Part shown: positions 1 to 8,083 of the stretch, in pieces
How the letters are laid out: each line of letters begins with the position of its first letter
Numbering within the stretch: the stretch's first letter is position 1
Source of the DNA: Clostridia bacterium
GTDB lineage: Bacteria; Bacillota; Clostridia; Oscillospirales; Ruminococcaceae
Assembly: GCA_026001145.1 (NCBI GenBank)
Contig: BNZN01000002.1
Coordinates: 1 to 64,000, forward strand
Reading direction: 5' to 3'
Length of the DNA: 64,000 bases
The notes under the pieces: generated by a model
The model's database searches: none
Seen by the model: the letters and a program-made list of their open reading frames with translations, nothing else
What the model was told of the DNA's origin: nothing
Made by a program: the position numbers and the translations under genes

Positions 1-456
1 AAATTTTTTGATGGTTTCGGGTCGAATTCCTCGTTTTCTTTGCAGGTAATCCATTGCACGGTCTGTTTTTTTTAAGGTTTCATGAAAGAACTTCGCTGCT
101 TCTTTGTTGGCACGCAGAATTCTGGCATTCAAATTCGAAAAGTCAGATTGCTCAGTGGTAGGGACGGCAATCCCTGCCTTGTTTGCCAACACTTTTAGTG
201 CACCTATGTAATCGAGATTTTCAATCTTTTTGATAAACGAGATAACGTCGCCGCCAGTTTGGCACCCGAAACAATAAAAAGACTGTGTTGCGGAATAAAC
301 CACAAAAGAAGGCGATTTTTCCACGTGAAACGGGCAAAGGCCAACCTGCTTGTTTCCTCCCAAGGGTTTCAGCTCCACATATGAACTGACAATCCCTTCA
401 ATGGGGGAGGAGGCCTTTAGTTGTTCCAAAAAAGAATTAGGCAACAAATCAATCAT
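1..456 (-). CDS. dnaG: DNA primase, N-terminal part (cut by window edge)
   Basis: The first 152 codons of DnaG, which makes RNA primers for DNA replication, read leftward from ATG at 456 and run off the window. The zinc-ribbon domain is visible: Cys41 and His44 in a CPFH motif, followed by Cys62 and Cys65 in CFGC, a hallmark of bacterial primase. The sequence then continues into the start of the RNA-polymerase domain. The gene lies at the end of a leftward set rpmE-yigZ-fic-dnaG. The start is the only in-frame ATG, with a weak purine-rich stretch just upstream. In many Firmicutes sigA follows dnaG, but that would lie outside the window. Confidence 0.95.
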   Translation of the reverse strand, partial: MIDLLPNSFLEQLKASSPIEGIVSSYVELKPLGGNKQVGLCPFHVEKSPSFVVYSATQSFYCFGCQTGGDVISFIKKIENLDYIGALKVLANKAGIAVPTTEQSDFSNLNARILRANKEAAKFFHETLKKTDRAMDYLQRKRGIRPETIKKF

Positions 457-510
457 CTCTTCTTGTACATGTTGTTTTGTGTCAACAACCCTCCCGCTTT
501 AACTGTGAGT

Positions 511-1089
511 TTATTGACTCCTTGTTCTAAAGTTTTTTTGAACTTCTACCAAACAAGACATTATCATGTTGATTACTTGATCCATGTCATCTGGTCTTGA
601 CTCTGCAATCCACAATGTCATAAACTCAAGCGCCTTCATATCTAGCGTATTCATATGATACCCATTTTTGTGCAAGAATGATACAAAAAGTCCCACAGCG
701 AAGCGTTTATTTCCATCTATAAAGGGGTGATTTTTAATTACAAGATACAGTAAAATTGCTGCTTTTTCTTCCATAGATGGATACAAATCTACTCCATCAA
801 ACGTTTGATATATTGCAGACACACAAGCCTCTAAGTCATTATTATTTTCCTTGCCCCACAAATCCCCAGCACATAGTTTTTGCATTTGGGAAACAACGTC
901 TCTCGCATCGCCAATGGTTAATTGATAGATTGCTTTTGTACCACTTGGTTTGCTCAAAAGCTTTTTGTCATACTCCTCGAGAGTCCGAAAAACACTAATA
1001 TATTGTTTTAAGATATCACTATCAATTGGTACCACCCGATTCACCCCCTTGCGTGGTAGGTTTTTGATATTCCTGTCAACTTTTCTCAT
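511..1089 (-). CDS. Fic/Doc-domain protein
   Basis: A 192-residue protein with a Fic-type active-site motif HPFIDGNKR at residues 121-129. Fic enzymes transfer AMP or other phosphate-containing groups to protein hydroxyls. A lysine in place of the last glycine of the classic HxFx(D/E)GNGR motif is typical of Doc and of the C-terminal domain of RhuM-like proteins, where phosphotransfer rather than AMPylation may occur. No inhibitory helix motif or antitoxin gene is evident. Its start overlaps the end of yigZ by 14 bases and dnaG follows, so it appears inserted in a housekeeping operon and translated by coupling. Target unknown; the family call is firm, the activity is inferred. Confidence 0.8.
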   Translation of the reverse strand: MRKVDRNIKNLPRKGVNRVVPIDSDILKQYISVFRTLEEYDKKLLSKPSGTKAIYQLTIGDARDVVSQMQKLCAGDLWGKENNNDLEACVSAIYQTFDGVDLYPSMEEKAAILLYLVIKNHPFIDGNKRFAVGLFVSFLHKNGYHMNTLDMKALEFMTLWIAESRPDDMDQVINMIMSCLVEVQKNFRTRSQ

Positions 1090-1672
1090 TGTACCAAGTC
1101 ACATTCCCAGAACATACGTTGAAAACGGTAGCTCTAAAATCATCCACGTGAGTCTCCAAAACACTAAGATTTATGTGTATTTTTTCGAAGAAAGCGGTTT
1201 TTTCCACAATAATGTCATAACTTGGGAACAGGAACGCCACGGCGTCATACAACTTGTAATCTATCACAATTTCAACGTTTATGTAATGCTTTATGGGAAC
1301 TAGATCTGCATTTTTAAGTGCAAGCTGCACTGTCTTGGAATAGGCCCTAACGAGACCGCCTGCTCCAAGAAGAATTCCGCCAAAATATCTTGTTACAACG
1401 GCAACCACATTAGTCAGCTCATTATTCTGTAAAACTCCCAAAATTGGCAAGCCGGCGGTCCCTTTGGGTTCTTGGTCGTCACTGCTTTTCTGCAGGTTCT
1501 CATCCTGTAAAATCAGCGCATACACATTATGCGTCGCTTCATTAAACTCTGTTTTTACAGCTTTAATGAACGAGATGGCATCCTGTTTGTTGTTAACACC
1601 ACAGACGGTTCCAACAAACCTGGAATGCTTTACTTCATATTCAGCTGTGAAAACCCCATTAATTGTGAACAC
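1076..1672 (-). CDS. yigZ: YigZ/IMPACT family protein
   Basis: A protein of about 198 residues of the YigZ (UPF0029, IMPACT-like) family. The family core is present: HSRFVG near the N-terminus, ATHNVYA, and the glycine-rich TRYFGGILLGAGGLVRAYS segment, followed by a small C-terminal domain with the EF-G domain IV-like fold. The function in bacteria is not settled; a role linked to translation is usually assumed. I prefer GTG at 1672 as start because an AGGAG sequence lies 8 bases upstream; a TTG at 1696 is also in frame. It sits between rpmE and the Fic gene on the same strand. Confidence 0.85.
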   Translation of the reverse strand: MFTINGVFTAEYEVKHSRFVGTVCGVNNKQDAISFIKAVKTEFNEATHNVYALILQDENLQKSSDDQEPKGTAGLPILGVLQNNELTNVVAVVTRYFGGILLGAGGLVRAYSKTVQLALKNADLVPIKHYINVEIVIDYKLYDAVAFLFPSYDIIVEKTAFFEKIHINLSVLETHVDDFRATVFNVCSGNVTWYNEKS

Positions 1673-1747
1673 AAAACTAGCTCCTGCTACCCTCAAATAC
1701 TGTTGCCCTTTTGGAATCTCACGAAAATACCGGCAGCAGCAACGGGG

Positions 1748-1963
1748 TTATGAATTGCTTGATTCACTCATTCCGAAACGTTTCTGAAATCTGCCAACTC
1801 GGCCCCCAGTGTCTACTAATTTTTGCTTGCCGGTATAAAATGGGTGACACTTGGAACAAATTTCAATTGATATGTCCTTTGAGGTGGATTTGGTTTTGAT
1901 TATTTCACCACACGCACATTTGATCTCGGTTTCCTCAAATTCCGGATGTATATCTTTTTTCAT
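1748..1963 (-). CDS. rpmE: Ribosomal protein L31 (zinc-binding form)
   Basis: A 71-residue ribosomal protein of the large subunit beginning MKKDIHPEF. It keeps the CxC and CxxC cysteines that bind zinc in the 'C+' type of L31 and the conserved HPFYTGKQK segment. The preferred start is ATG at 1963; an in-frame extension of seven codons upstream does not match the family. It is the first gene of the leftward set and has its own promoter upstream (2025-2053). Confidence 0.96.
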   Translation of the reverse strand: MKKDIHPEFEETEIKCACGEIIKTKSTSKDISIEICSKCHPFYTGKQKLVDTGGRVGRFQKRFGMSESSNS

Positions 1964-2024
1964 GTACACCGCTCCAATCAACAAATATTTGGTTTGCGCT
2001 CAATTCCAAAAGACGCCACTGTGA

Positions 2025-2053
2025 ATGATAGCACAAAACGCTTGATTTTGCAA
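2025..2053 (-). promoter_or_regulatory. Sigma-A promoter for rpmE
   Basis: On the minus strand TTGCAA (2053-2048) is separated by 17 bases from TATCAT (2030-2025), about 60 bases upstream of the rpmE start. The TTGCAA -35 recurs at other promoters in this window. Confidence 0.6.
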
Positions 2054-2106
2054 GGCTTCACAACTCGTGTGCAAGCAGAGAACTGCATAAAATCCAAACA
2101 AAAAGC

Positions 2107-2135
2107 TTGCATTTTTGTGAGATTTTTGTTATGAT
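2107..2135 (+). promoter_or_regulatory. Sigma-A promoter for the exported glycosyltransferase gene
   Basis: TTGCAT (2107-2112), 17-base spacer, TATGAT (2130-2135), 62 bases upstream of the start at 2198. Confidence 0.55.
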
Positions 2136-2197
2136 ACATGCAACAGTAAGTTCGGTGGGGATTGATCTCAAATTTAGAAGCAATGGGAGTGGATGTT

Positions 2198-3070
2198 TTG
2201 AAAAGATCAAGAGCAACGGGTTTGATTCTTGCGATGATGATAAATTTGGCAACATGTCAACGCGCGACGTGTGAGGTTCCTTCTGATTTGCAGCGAAAAG
2301 ATGATTATAAACCCAAAGTCATAGTTTCACTAACATCTTACCCAAAAAGATTTTGTATTTTGCCATATGCTTTAAAATCACTTTGCAAACAAACCGTGAA
2401 ACCAGATATGATTTTGCTTAATTTATGTGAAGAAGAAAACCCAGATAAAACACTGATACAAAAGGTTTTTAGTGAAAATAATTTAGAAGATAAAATAACA
2501 ATAAACTGGTATGAAGAATCTATTGGTCCTTATGGCAAACTCATCCCTACACTGAAAAAATATCCCGATGATATCATAATTACAGTTGACGATGACATAG
2601 AATATGGCAAAAAGGTGCTCGCAGAATTATTACGTGCACATAAAAAATATCCGAATTGTATTATCAGTAGAGTTTGTCGCTTTTTTGCAGATGACTGCAG
2701 ATTTAATGAGTGGAGAGAAGACAAGGTAGTTCCGAAGAATCGACCTGTGTTTAATGCTGTAGTGGAAGGAGTTACTGGAGTCTTATATCCACCTTATTGT
2801 TTTGATGAAAGAGTATTTGATCAACAACGTTTTATGAAAGATTTCCCAACTACAGATGACATTTGGTTTTCTGTGTGCGCTATATTGAAAGGGACAAAAA
2901 AAGTAAAGCTGCACAATTTTTCTGCAACATGGCCTACACGGGTTGCCTGTCAGGACAAATATAAAGTTTCAGTACCGGAATTGTGCGTGAAAAATTTTGA
3001 AGGCGGTAAAAACCACGAAAATTTAAAAAAAGCAAAGGCAATATTCAAAAAAGAAAACATCAAATTGTAA
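2198..3070 (+). CDS. Glycosyltransferase with an N-terminal export signal
   Basis: About 290 residues. The body matches the family-A glycosyltransferase pattern: PKVIVSLTSYPKRF at the start of the Rossmann-like domain, a CKQTVKPDMILL segment, an acidic VDDDIEYG motif that fits the metal/nucleotide-sugar DxD site, and a DDIWFS motif further on. The preferred start is TTG at 2198, 5 bases after GGAGTGG. It gives a short basic N-terminus, a hydrophobic stretch and an LATC sequence close to a lipobox, so the protein may be exported or lipid-anchored, which is odd for a nucleotide-sugar enzyme. A remnant of a similar signal peptide lies just downstream at 3122. Acceptor and sugar are unknown. Confidence 0.7.
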   Translation: MKRSRATGLILAMMINLATCQRATCEVPSDLQRKDDYKPKVIVSLTSYPKRFCILPYALKSLCKQTVKPDMILLNLCEEENPDKTLIQKVFSENNLEDKITINWYEESIGPYGKLIPTLKKYPDDIIITVDDDIEYGKKVLAELLRAHKKYPNCIISRVCRFFADDCRFNEWREDKVVPKNRPVFNAVVEGVTGVLYPPYCFDERVFDQQRFMKDFPTTDDIWFSVCAILKGTKKVKLHNFSATWPTRVACQDKYKVSVPELCVKNFEGGKNHENLKKAKAIFKKENIKL

Positions 3071-3121
3071 TTTCGTTCTTAACTCTTAACAAAGAGTATG
3101 TAAACAGGTGTTGTTTGTATG

Positions 3122-3330
3122 ATGAAGAAGTCGAAAGTAGTTCGTTTGATTCTTGCAGCTATAATCTGATGCGCAAAAATTTAAATTTGTGAAAGTAGAA
3201 GGTAAAACGATTGAAAACTAACTAGAATAGTGGCGTTGTCACGTTTACTTATCCTCCCTCGGGTACGGGCATCATTGACGGTACACATATTCAAGCAGTC
3301 TTTGCGCGCAACTTAGGAAATCAAACTTAA
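3122..3330 (+). pseudogene. Remnant of a secreted repeat protein
   Basis: An ATG at 3122 opens a short signal-peptide-like sequence (MKKSKVVRLILAAII) that stops at once. From 3229 an open stretch encodes SGVVTFTYPPSGTGIIDG and ends at the stop 3328-3330, matching the C-terminus reconstructed for the broken surface protein ending at 11747. The middle of the gene is missing. The DNA from 3229 to about 3387 is almost identical to 11647-11804, including sequence beyond the stop. This fills the gap between the two glycosyltransferase genes. Confidence 0.6.
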
Positions 3331-3391
3331 GAGGCTTAGAATTTTTTGGCTTAGCTCATTGTGACGAACAGGTAGAAATTCGAAAAACAAT

Positions 3392-4669
3392 CTAATCAAG
3401 ATCCAAACAAACTGCATCATAAATATGTTCGCCATATCGATTGAAATTTTCTTTGTGATTCATTGCTTGCAGACATTTTTCTCGGCACTTATCGAAATAT
3501 TCCTGGCGAAACACTCCTTTTTGGGAACTGTCTGAAAGCAATGATAAGTATATGTTTGCCTGGATCATAGGGACCAAAAAGTTGTCAGATGCATTTAGTT
3601 TTCTGGTCTTATAAATCGCAGCACCAAGCCTGTTTTCGTCTGCAATATCTGTGTGAGTGCTTGCCTTGAGTTTGCCCATTATGCTATCAAAGTGTCGTAC
3701 ATATTGGCCCATGCCCCCACTGTCCAAAACTGCCAAAATCAGATATTCTGTAAAAAAATAACTAAAAGCATATCGAACATCACACAGCTTTATGAGTTCA
3801 TTCAGATCCTCATCGTTGAAGATGGTCTGAAGATATTGCATCTTATCTTCTATGTTATACGGCCACTTTTCCATATTCGAAACAGCCAAATAAATCTTGT
3901 CAAGAGCGAGGGTATTTATTACCTCAATAGTTTCTTTTCCGAGTTTCAAGGCGGTGATTAATTGTTTGTATTTCTGTTTGATTTTGTGTTCGGTGAGCAA
4001 CCGTCTGCTGTCAAACTGTGTGATTTCGGAAGGGGTTGCCGCAACGGAGGTGGTGTAGACGGGGGAGTGGATTACTCTGCAACTGCGCGCAGCCAGAAAG
4101 TAATCCAAATTAAAAAGTTCTGCTGCTCCCCACTCTCCGGCAAGTTCGTCAAATGCTAAATTGTTTTTCTTGATTATTTCTGTGCGAAAGAGCGTGTTAC
4201 CCAGCATGCTCAGCATGTTGCGGTTAAGAAGCATCCTTATGAGAGAATCTGCATCTTTATGGTTAGTGTAACACATATCATCGATGTTTTCAGGTTCGGG
4301 AACTTCTTGAATCAACATGGATGAAGAGCCTATGCAAAGGTCATAGCCATCGATTGCAGCTTTCAACTTGCTTAGTGCTTTTGGTGGTGCATTCCCGTCT
4401 TGATCCCAAAACACAACATATTCTCCAACAGCTTGTTCCAAGGCTTTGTTTCTTGCGGCCGCAAAGTTGGAGCTCGGCGTTTCGATAATCTTCAAATGTG
4501 GGATTCTCGCGGTCTTCTCTTTCAAATAAGTTTTGTGCTTCTTGTCAGAACCAGCGTCGACAAAGATAACCTCAAGTTCAAGCAAGTTCACCTGATGCCG
4601 AATGTAATCAAAAATCATGTATCTATCTTTGTCCTTAAAATTGCAATATGGGACTATAACGCTAATCAA
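3392..4669 (-). CDS. Family 2 glycosyltransferase
   Basis: A 425-residue GT-A fold enzyme. It starts with MISVIVPYCNF, has the FVDAGSDKKHKTYL segment of the nucleotide-binding half, the SSNFAAARNKALEQAVGEYV motif that precedes the catalytic aspartates, and WDQDGNAPP as the DxD-like site. About 200 C-terminal residues form a helical extension with no recognised catalytic motif. There is no membrane anchor. It probably adds a sugar to a cell-wall or surface polysaccharide, but the substrate cannot be read from the sequence. It is 14 bases downstream of ymdB on the same strand and may be co-transcribed. Confidence 0.85.
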   Translation of the reverse strand: MISVIVPYCNFKDKDRYMIFDYIRHQVNLLELEVIFVDAGSDKKHKTYLKEKTARIPHLKIIETPSSNFAAARNKALEQAVGEYVVFWDQDGNAPPKALSKLKAAIDGYDLCIGSSSMLIQEVPEPENIDDMCYTNHKDADSLIRMLLNRNMLSMLGNTLFRTEIIKKNNLAFDELAGEWGAAELFNLDYFLAARSCRVIHSPVYTTSVAATPSEITQFDSRRLLTEHKIKQKYKQLITALKLGKETIEVINTLALDKIYLAVSNMEKWPYNIEDKMQYLQTIFNDEDLNELIKLCDVRYAFSYFFTEYLILAVLDSGGMGQYVRHFDSIMGKLKASTHTDIADENRLGAAIYKTRKLNASDNFLVPMIQANIYLSLLSDSSQKGVFRQEYFDKCREKCLQAMNHKENFNRYGEHIYDAVCLDLD

Positions 4670-4683
4670 CTGACAATCTCTCC

Positions 4684-5454
4684 TTAAATCTGGCGAAATC
4701 TTTCAATTTTGGAAGCTTTTCCTGTTATCTCATCAATTGTCAAAATCACACCGCAAATTTCATGCGGCCCTCCCGCAGTCTTATGTTTTATGGGGCTGTC
4801 AGGAGATCGATTGCTGAGTGCGCTTTCTGGGCTGACTCCAACCACCGACACAATGGCTCCGACCATCCCAAGGTCTGAGATATACGCAGTACCCTTGGGC
4901 AGAATCTGTTCGTCCGCCGTTTGAACATGAGTGTGTGTACCAACCAAAGCGGAGACTCTGCCATCCAGATGAAACGCAAACGCCTTTTTTTCGCCAGTTG
5001 CTTCTGCATGAAAATCCACGAGTGTGATCTTATGTTGATTCTGAGCCAAAACTTTGTCAATTGCTTCAAACGGATTTCCATTTGCTGTTTGCATAAACAC
5101 GTTGCCTATGACGTTTATCACACAGACCTGGAATGGACCTTTGTCGTAAACAAAGAACCCGTGCCCTGGTGATTCAGGCGGAAAGTTTATGGGTCGCAGC
5201 AAAAATTCGCATTGTTCAAACATTTCTTCCATTTGGTGGTTTCGGAATGCATGATTTCCGGTTGTAATCACATCAACACCGGCATTCATAAGACTTCTCA
5301 TGCTTTTGTGGGAGATGCCGTTTTCAGCAGCTGAATTTTCTCCGTTTGCAACTATCAGGTCTAGTTGCTTGCTCCTTCTTATGTTCGGCAGTTTTAGGCA
5401 CAGGAAGTTACAGCCACCTTCACCAACAACATCGCCAATCATCAAAACTTTCAT
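4684..5454 (-). CDS. ymdB: YmdB-family metallophosphoesterase (2',3'-cyclic nucleotide phosphodiesterase)
   Basis: A 256-residue calcineurin-like phosphoesterase of the YmdB family. Metal-site motifs are intact: MIGDVVGEGG near the start, ANGENSAAENGI, TTGNHAF, DFHAEATGEK and GTHTHVQTAD. Members hydrolyse 2',3'-cyclic nucleotides and, in Bacillus, influence biofilm formation and sporulation decisions. The gene directly follows rny, as in many Firmicutes, linking it to RNA turnover. Length is normal for the family. Confidence 0.93.
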   Translation of the reverse strand: MKVLMIGDVVGEGGCNFLCLKLPNIRRSKQLDLIVANGENSAAENGISHKSMRSLMNAGVDVITTGNHAFRNHQMEEMFEQCEFLLRPINFPPESPGHGFFVYDKGPFQVCVINVIGNVFMQTANGNPFEAIDKVLAQNQHKITLVDFHAEATGEKKAFAFHLDGRVSALVGTHTHVQTADEQILPKGTAYISDLGMVGAIVSVVGVSPESALSNRSPDSPIKHKTAGGPHEICGVILTIDEITGKASKIERFRQI

Positions 5455-5521
5455 AACTTTCCACTTTCGACAGGTTTCTTAGGGAATGCTCCAGCCAGAC
5501 AACTTCAACAGGGGGGAAGTC

Positions 5522-7078
5522 TTATTTCGCAAATTCAAACACGCGCTTTTCTCTGATCAGGTTGATTTTAACCTGCCCCGGATATTCAAGTTCTTGTTCT
5601 ACCTTTTTGGCTATTTCATAACCTAAAATTGTCATTTTGTCTTCACTGATAAGCTCTGGATTAATCATTATTCTGATCTCGCGTCCTGCCTGAATTGCAT
5701 ACGATTTTTCTACCCCATCGAAAGAATTGGCAATTTCTTCGAGTTTTTCTACGCGCTTTATAAATCTCTCAAGATTTTCTTTTCTTGCTCCTGGGCGTGC
5801 GGCGGAAATGGCATCTGCTGCCTGAATCAAAAATGCTTCTGCCGTTTTGGCTTCAACATCACCATGATGCGCCTCAATTGCATGAATAACAGCGGGGGAT
5901 TCTTTATATTTTTTGACGAGATCTACACCTATCTGAACATGTGAGCCTTCCACTTCGTAACTCATTACCTTGCCAATATCATGCAACAAGCCAGCTCTTT
6001 TTGCCACAGCGGCGTTCGCACCAATATCTTCGGCCATCATGGCGGCGAGATTTGCGACTTCCAGAGAATGCAGATATATGCTTTGACCGTAACTAGTTCT
6101 ATATTTTAGCCTTCCAACTAGTTTTACTAGTTCTATATTCATGTTGTGGATTCCAAGACTGAGCAGCGCTTGTTCACCATCCGCTCTTATCTTGTGTGCC
6201 AGCTCTTTTTGTGACCTTTCAACCATCTCTTCAATTCTGCCCGGGTGAATCCGGCCATCTACGATAAGTTTTTCGATTGTCATTTTAGCAACTTCTCTTC
6301 TGAGTGGGTCGGGGCATGAAATAGTAATAACCTCCGGGGTGTCATCAATAATAAGATCCACGCCAAGTGTTATTTCGAGTGCTTTTATGTTGCGGCCTTC
6401 TCGCCCAATGATGCGGCCTTTCATTTCATCAGCAGGCAGAGAAACCACAGAAACGGTCATTTCAGAAACCTCATCAATGGAATAACGCTGAATCGCCTGC
6501 GAAATAATTTTTTTTGCTTTTTCTTCTGACTCTTCGTTCAATTTCTGTTCATATTCCGTTATTTTTATGGCTTTGTCGTGATCCATCTCTTGGTCCAGTT
6601 TGGCAAGGATCTGTTCCCGTGCTTTTGCTTTTGAAAACCCTGAAATTCTTTCTAGTAGTTCAAATTCATGTTTTTTTATGGCTTCAGTTTCTTCCAGCTT
6701 TTCTTTTATTTCTTTCAATTTTTCAGTAACTTGTTCTTCTTTTTTTTCGGTTCCTTCCAGTTTTTTGGCTAGAGAATCTTCTTTCTGTGAGATTCTCCGT
6801 TCCTGACGCCCCAATTCTGATCTGCGATCTTTGAGGTCTTTTTCGACCTCATTGCGCAATTTAAAAGCTTCGTCTTTCGCTTCAATCAGAACTTCTTTTC
6901 TTTTTGCTTCTGCCAATTTGATTGATTCGTTAATGATTTTTTTTGCTTCTTCTTCTGCACTTTTAATGCTTGCTTCTGCAACTTTTTTTCGATGGTTTGA
7001 TCCAAGTTTGAATGCTACAGGGCCCAAAATGCCCAAGCACAAGGCAAACACCAAACCCTCAATTATGCTAATGTCCAA
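5522..7078 (-). CDS. rny: Ribonuclease Y
   Basis: A 518-residue membrane-anchored endoribonuclease that initiates mRNA decay. Domains in order: an N-terminal membrane helix (IIEGLVFALCLGILG), a long Lys/Glu-rich coiled coil to about residue 200, a KH domain with GRIIGREGRNIKALE, and an HD domain with HSLEVANLAA and the catalytic LLHDIGK. The TTG at 7078 is chosen as start because AGGTGG lies 5 bases upstream; a longer in-frame reading to 7117 has no binding site and would extend the periplasmic tail. ymdB follows. Confidence 0.95.
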   Translation of the reverse strand: MDISIIEGLVFALCLGILGPVAFKLGSNHRKKVAEASIKSAEEEAKKIINESIKLAEAKRKEVLIEAKDEAFKLRNEVEKDLKDRRSELGRQERRISQKEDSLAKKLEGTEKKEEQVTEKLKEIKEKLEETEAIKKHEFELLERISGFSKAKAREQILAKLDQEMDHDKAIKITEYEQKLNEESEEKAKKIISQAIQRYSIDEVSEMTVSVVSLPADEMKGRIIGREGRNIKALEITLGVDLIIDDTPEVITISCPDPLRREVAKMTIEKLIVDGRIHPGRIEEMVERSQKELAHKIRADGEQALLSLGIHNMNIELVKLVGRLKYRTSYGQSIYLHSLEVANLAAMMAEDIGANAAVAKRAGLLHDIGKVMSYEVEGSHVQIGVDLVKKYKESPAVIHAIEAHHGDVEAKTAEAFLIQAADAISAARPGARKENLERFIKRVEKLEEIANSFDGVEKSYAIQAGREIRIMINPELISEDKMTILGYEIAKKVEQELEYPGQVKINLIREKRVFEFAK

Positions 7079-8014
7079 GTTTTCCACCTTTCCGTACTGC
7101 TTAAGTTTGTTACACACCTTTTACTATTTGCCTACATTTCTTTGAATACAGTTTAGAGTGAATTAACTTTATGCAAAAACCAGATTCGCAACTTAAATTA
7201 ACACAACAACACAGGACCCATCAAATCTAAGCACAACCTAAAATAGACAGGTCATTTTTATTAGTGACTTTATAATCGTTAGATTACAAAAACAAAAAAA
7301 TGTGTAAGGCTTTCTTGCGGTACTTTTTCTTTATGATTTCGTGGGAATACCCCACTTACGCTACTGCTACCAAATGTTAATAGTTAATAAATCAGGAGGG
7401 CTTTAATATTCATGTAGCCCGAGACATATTATATCATTATGCTGAAAATCTAGCAAGTTAAAGATTTTGCAGGTTTTAAGATTTTTTTGTAACGTCTCGT
7501 TCCCCATCTTGATACCAAAGGGATGGAGCTTCATCTTGCAGCATGTATTTCCACCGAAAAGACAGGACCACGGTTTAATGTAGTATAGCATATGGTGTGC
7601 AGTTCTGGCAATTTCATATTTGTAGCGGAAGACAAATATGTTTAGGAAAGCTTGTGGAACATAGAGTTGCATATCGATGAATTTGTTGAAATTTGGATCT
7701 TAAGATGAGATTATGGAATCATTTACTGTTGAATGTATTTGATAATTCTGTGGAATGCCGGAGTTCTTGCGTTTTTTCGCTTGACAATGTTTATCAGTTG
7801 TGGTATGATCTACCATGTAGGGAGCAGGCATGTGTATCATCCTCAAATGTTAACAATTCGTATATGAAATGATTGCGATTTTCTAAAAGATGATCAGCGG
7901 TAAGATGAAAGGCAGGTGGTGCGATTTATTGATTAGGAAATCTTTTTAGGGTTAGTGTTTTTACTAATGCAAATGTTTCTGGCAGCGGAATTTCATACGA
8001 AATTGTTTGTTATC
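7079..8014. other. Long gap without an intact gene
   Basis: Between the starts of the divergent rny and KAE-rich genes there are more than 900 bases. The only coding trace is the small leftward reading frame at 7403-7672. The rest is A/T-rich, with no rRNA, tRNA or recognisable riboswitch, and looks like decayed sequence. Confidence 0.5.
7403..7672 (-). pseudogene. Small unidentified ORF, possibly a glycosyltransferase C-terminal fragment
   Basis: An 89-codon frame whose product contains QAFLNIF, FRYKYEI and HHMLYYIKPW. The order resembles the end of family 8 glycosyltransferases (DQDxLN, a basic Tyr-rich strand, then xHYxGxxKPW), which suggests a decayed gene whose upstream part is no longer readable. 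There is no convincing ribosome-binding site. It could also be spurious. Confidence 0.25.
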
Positions 8015-8043
8015 TTGGATGGTGTGATTATGCTACGTATAAT
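8015..8043 (+). promoter_or_regulatory. Sigma-A promoter of the KAE-rich protein gene
   Basis: TTGGAT (8015-8020), 17 bases, TATAAT (8038-8043). AGGAGG follows about 10 bases before the ATG at 8084. Confidence 0.65.
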
Positions 8044-8083
8044 TTAATTAGTTTATGCTAAAATATTTAGGAGGCATTTAAAA

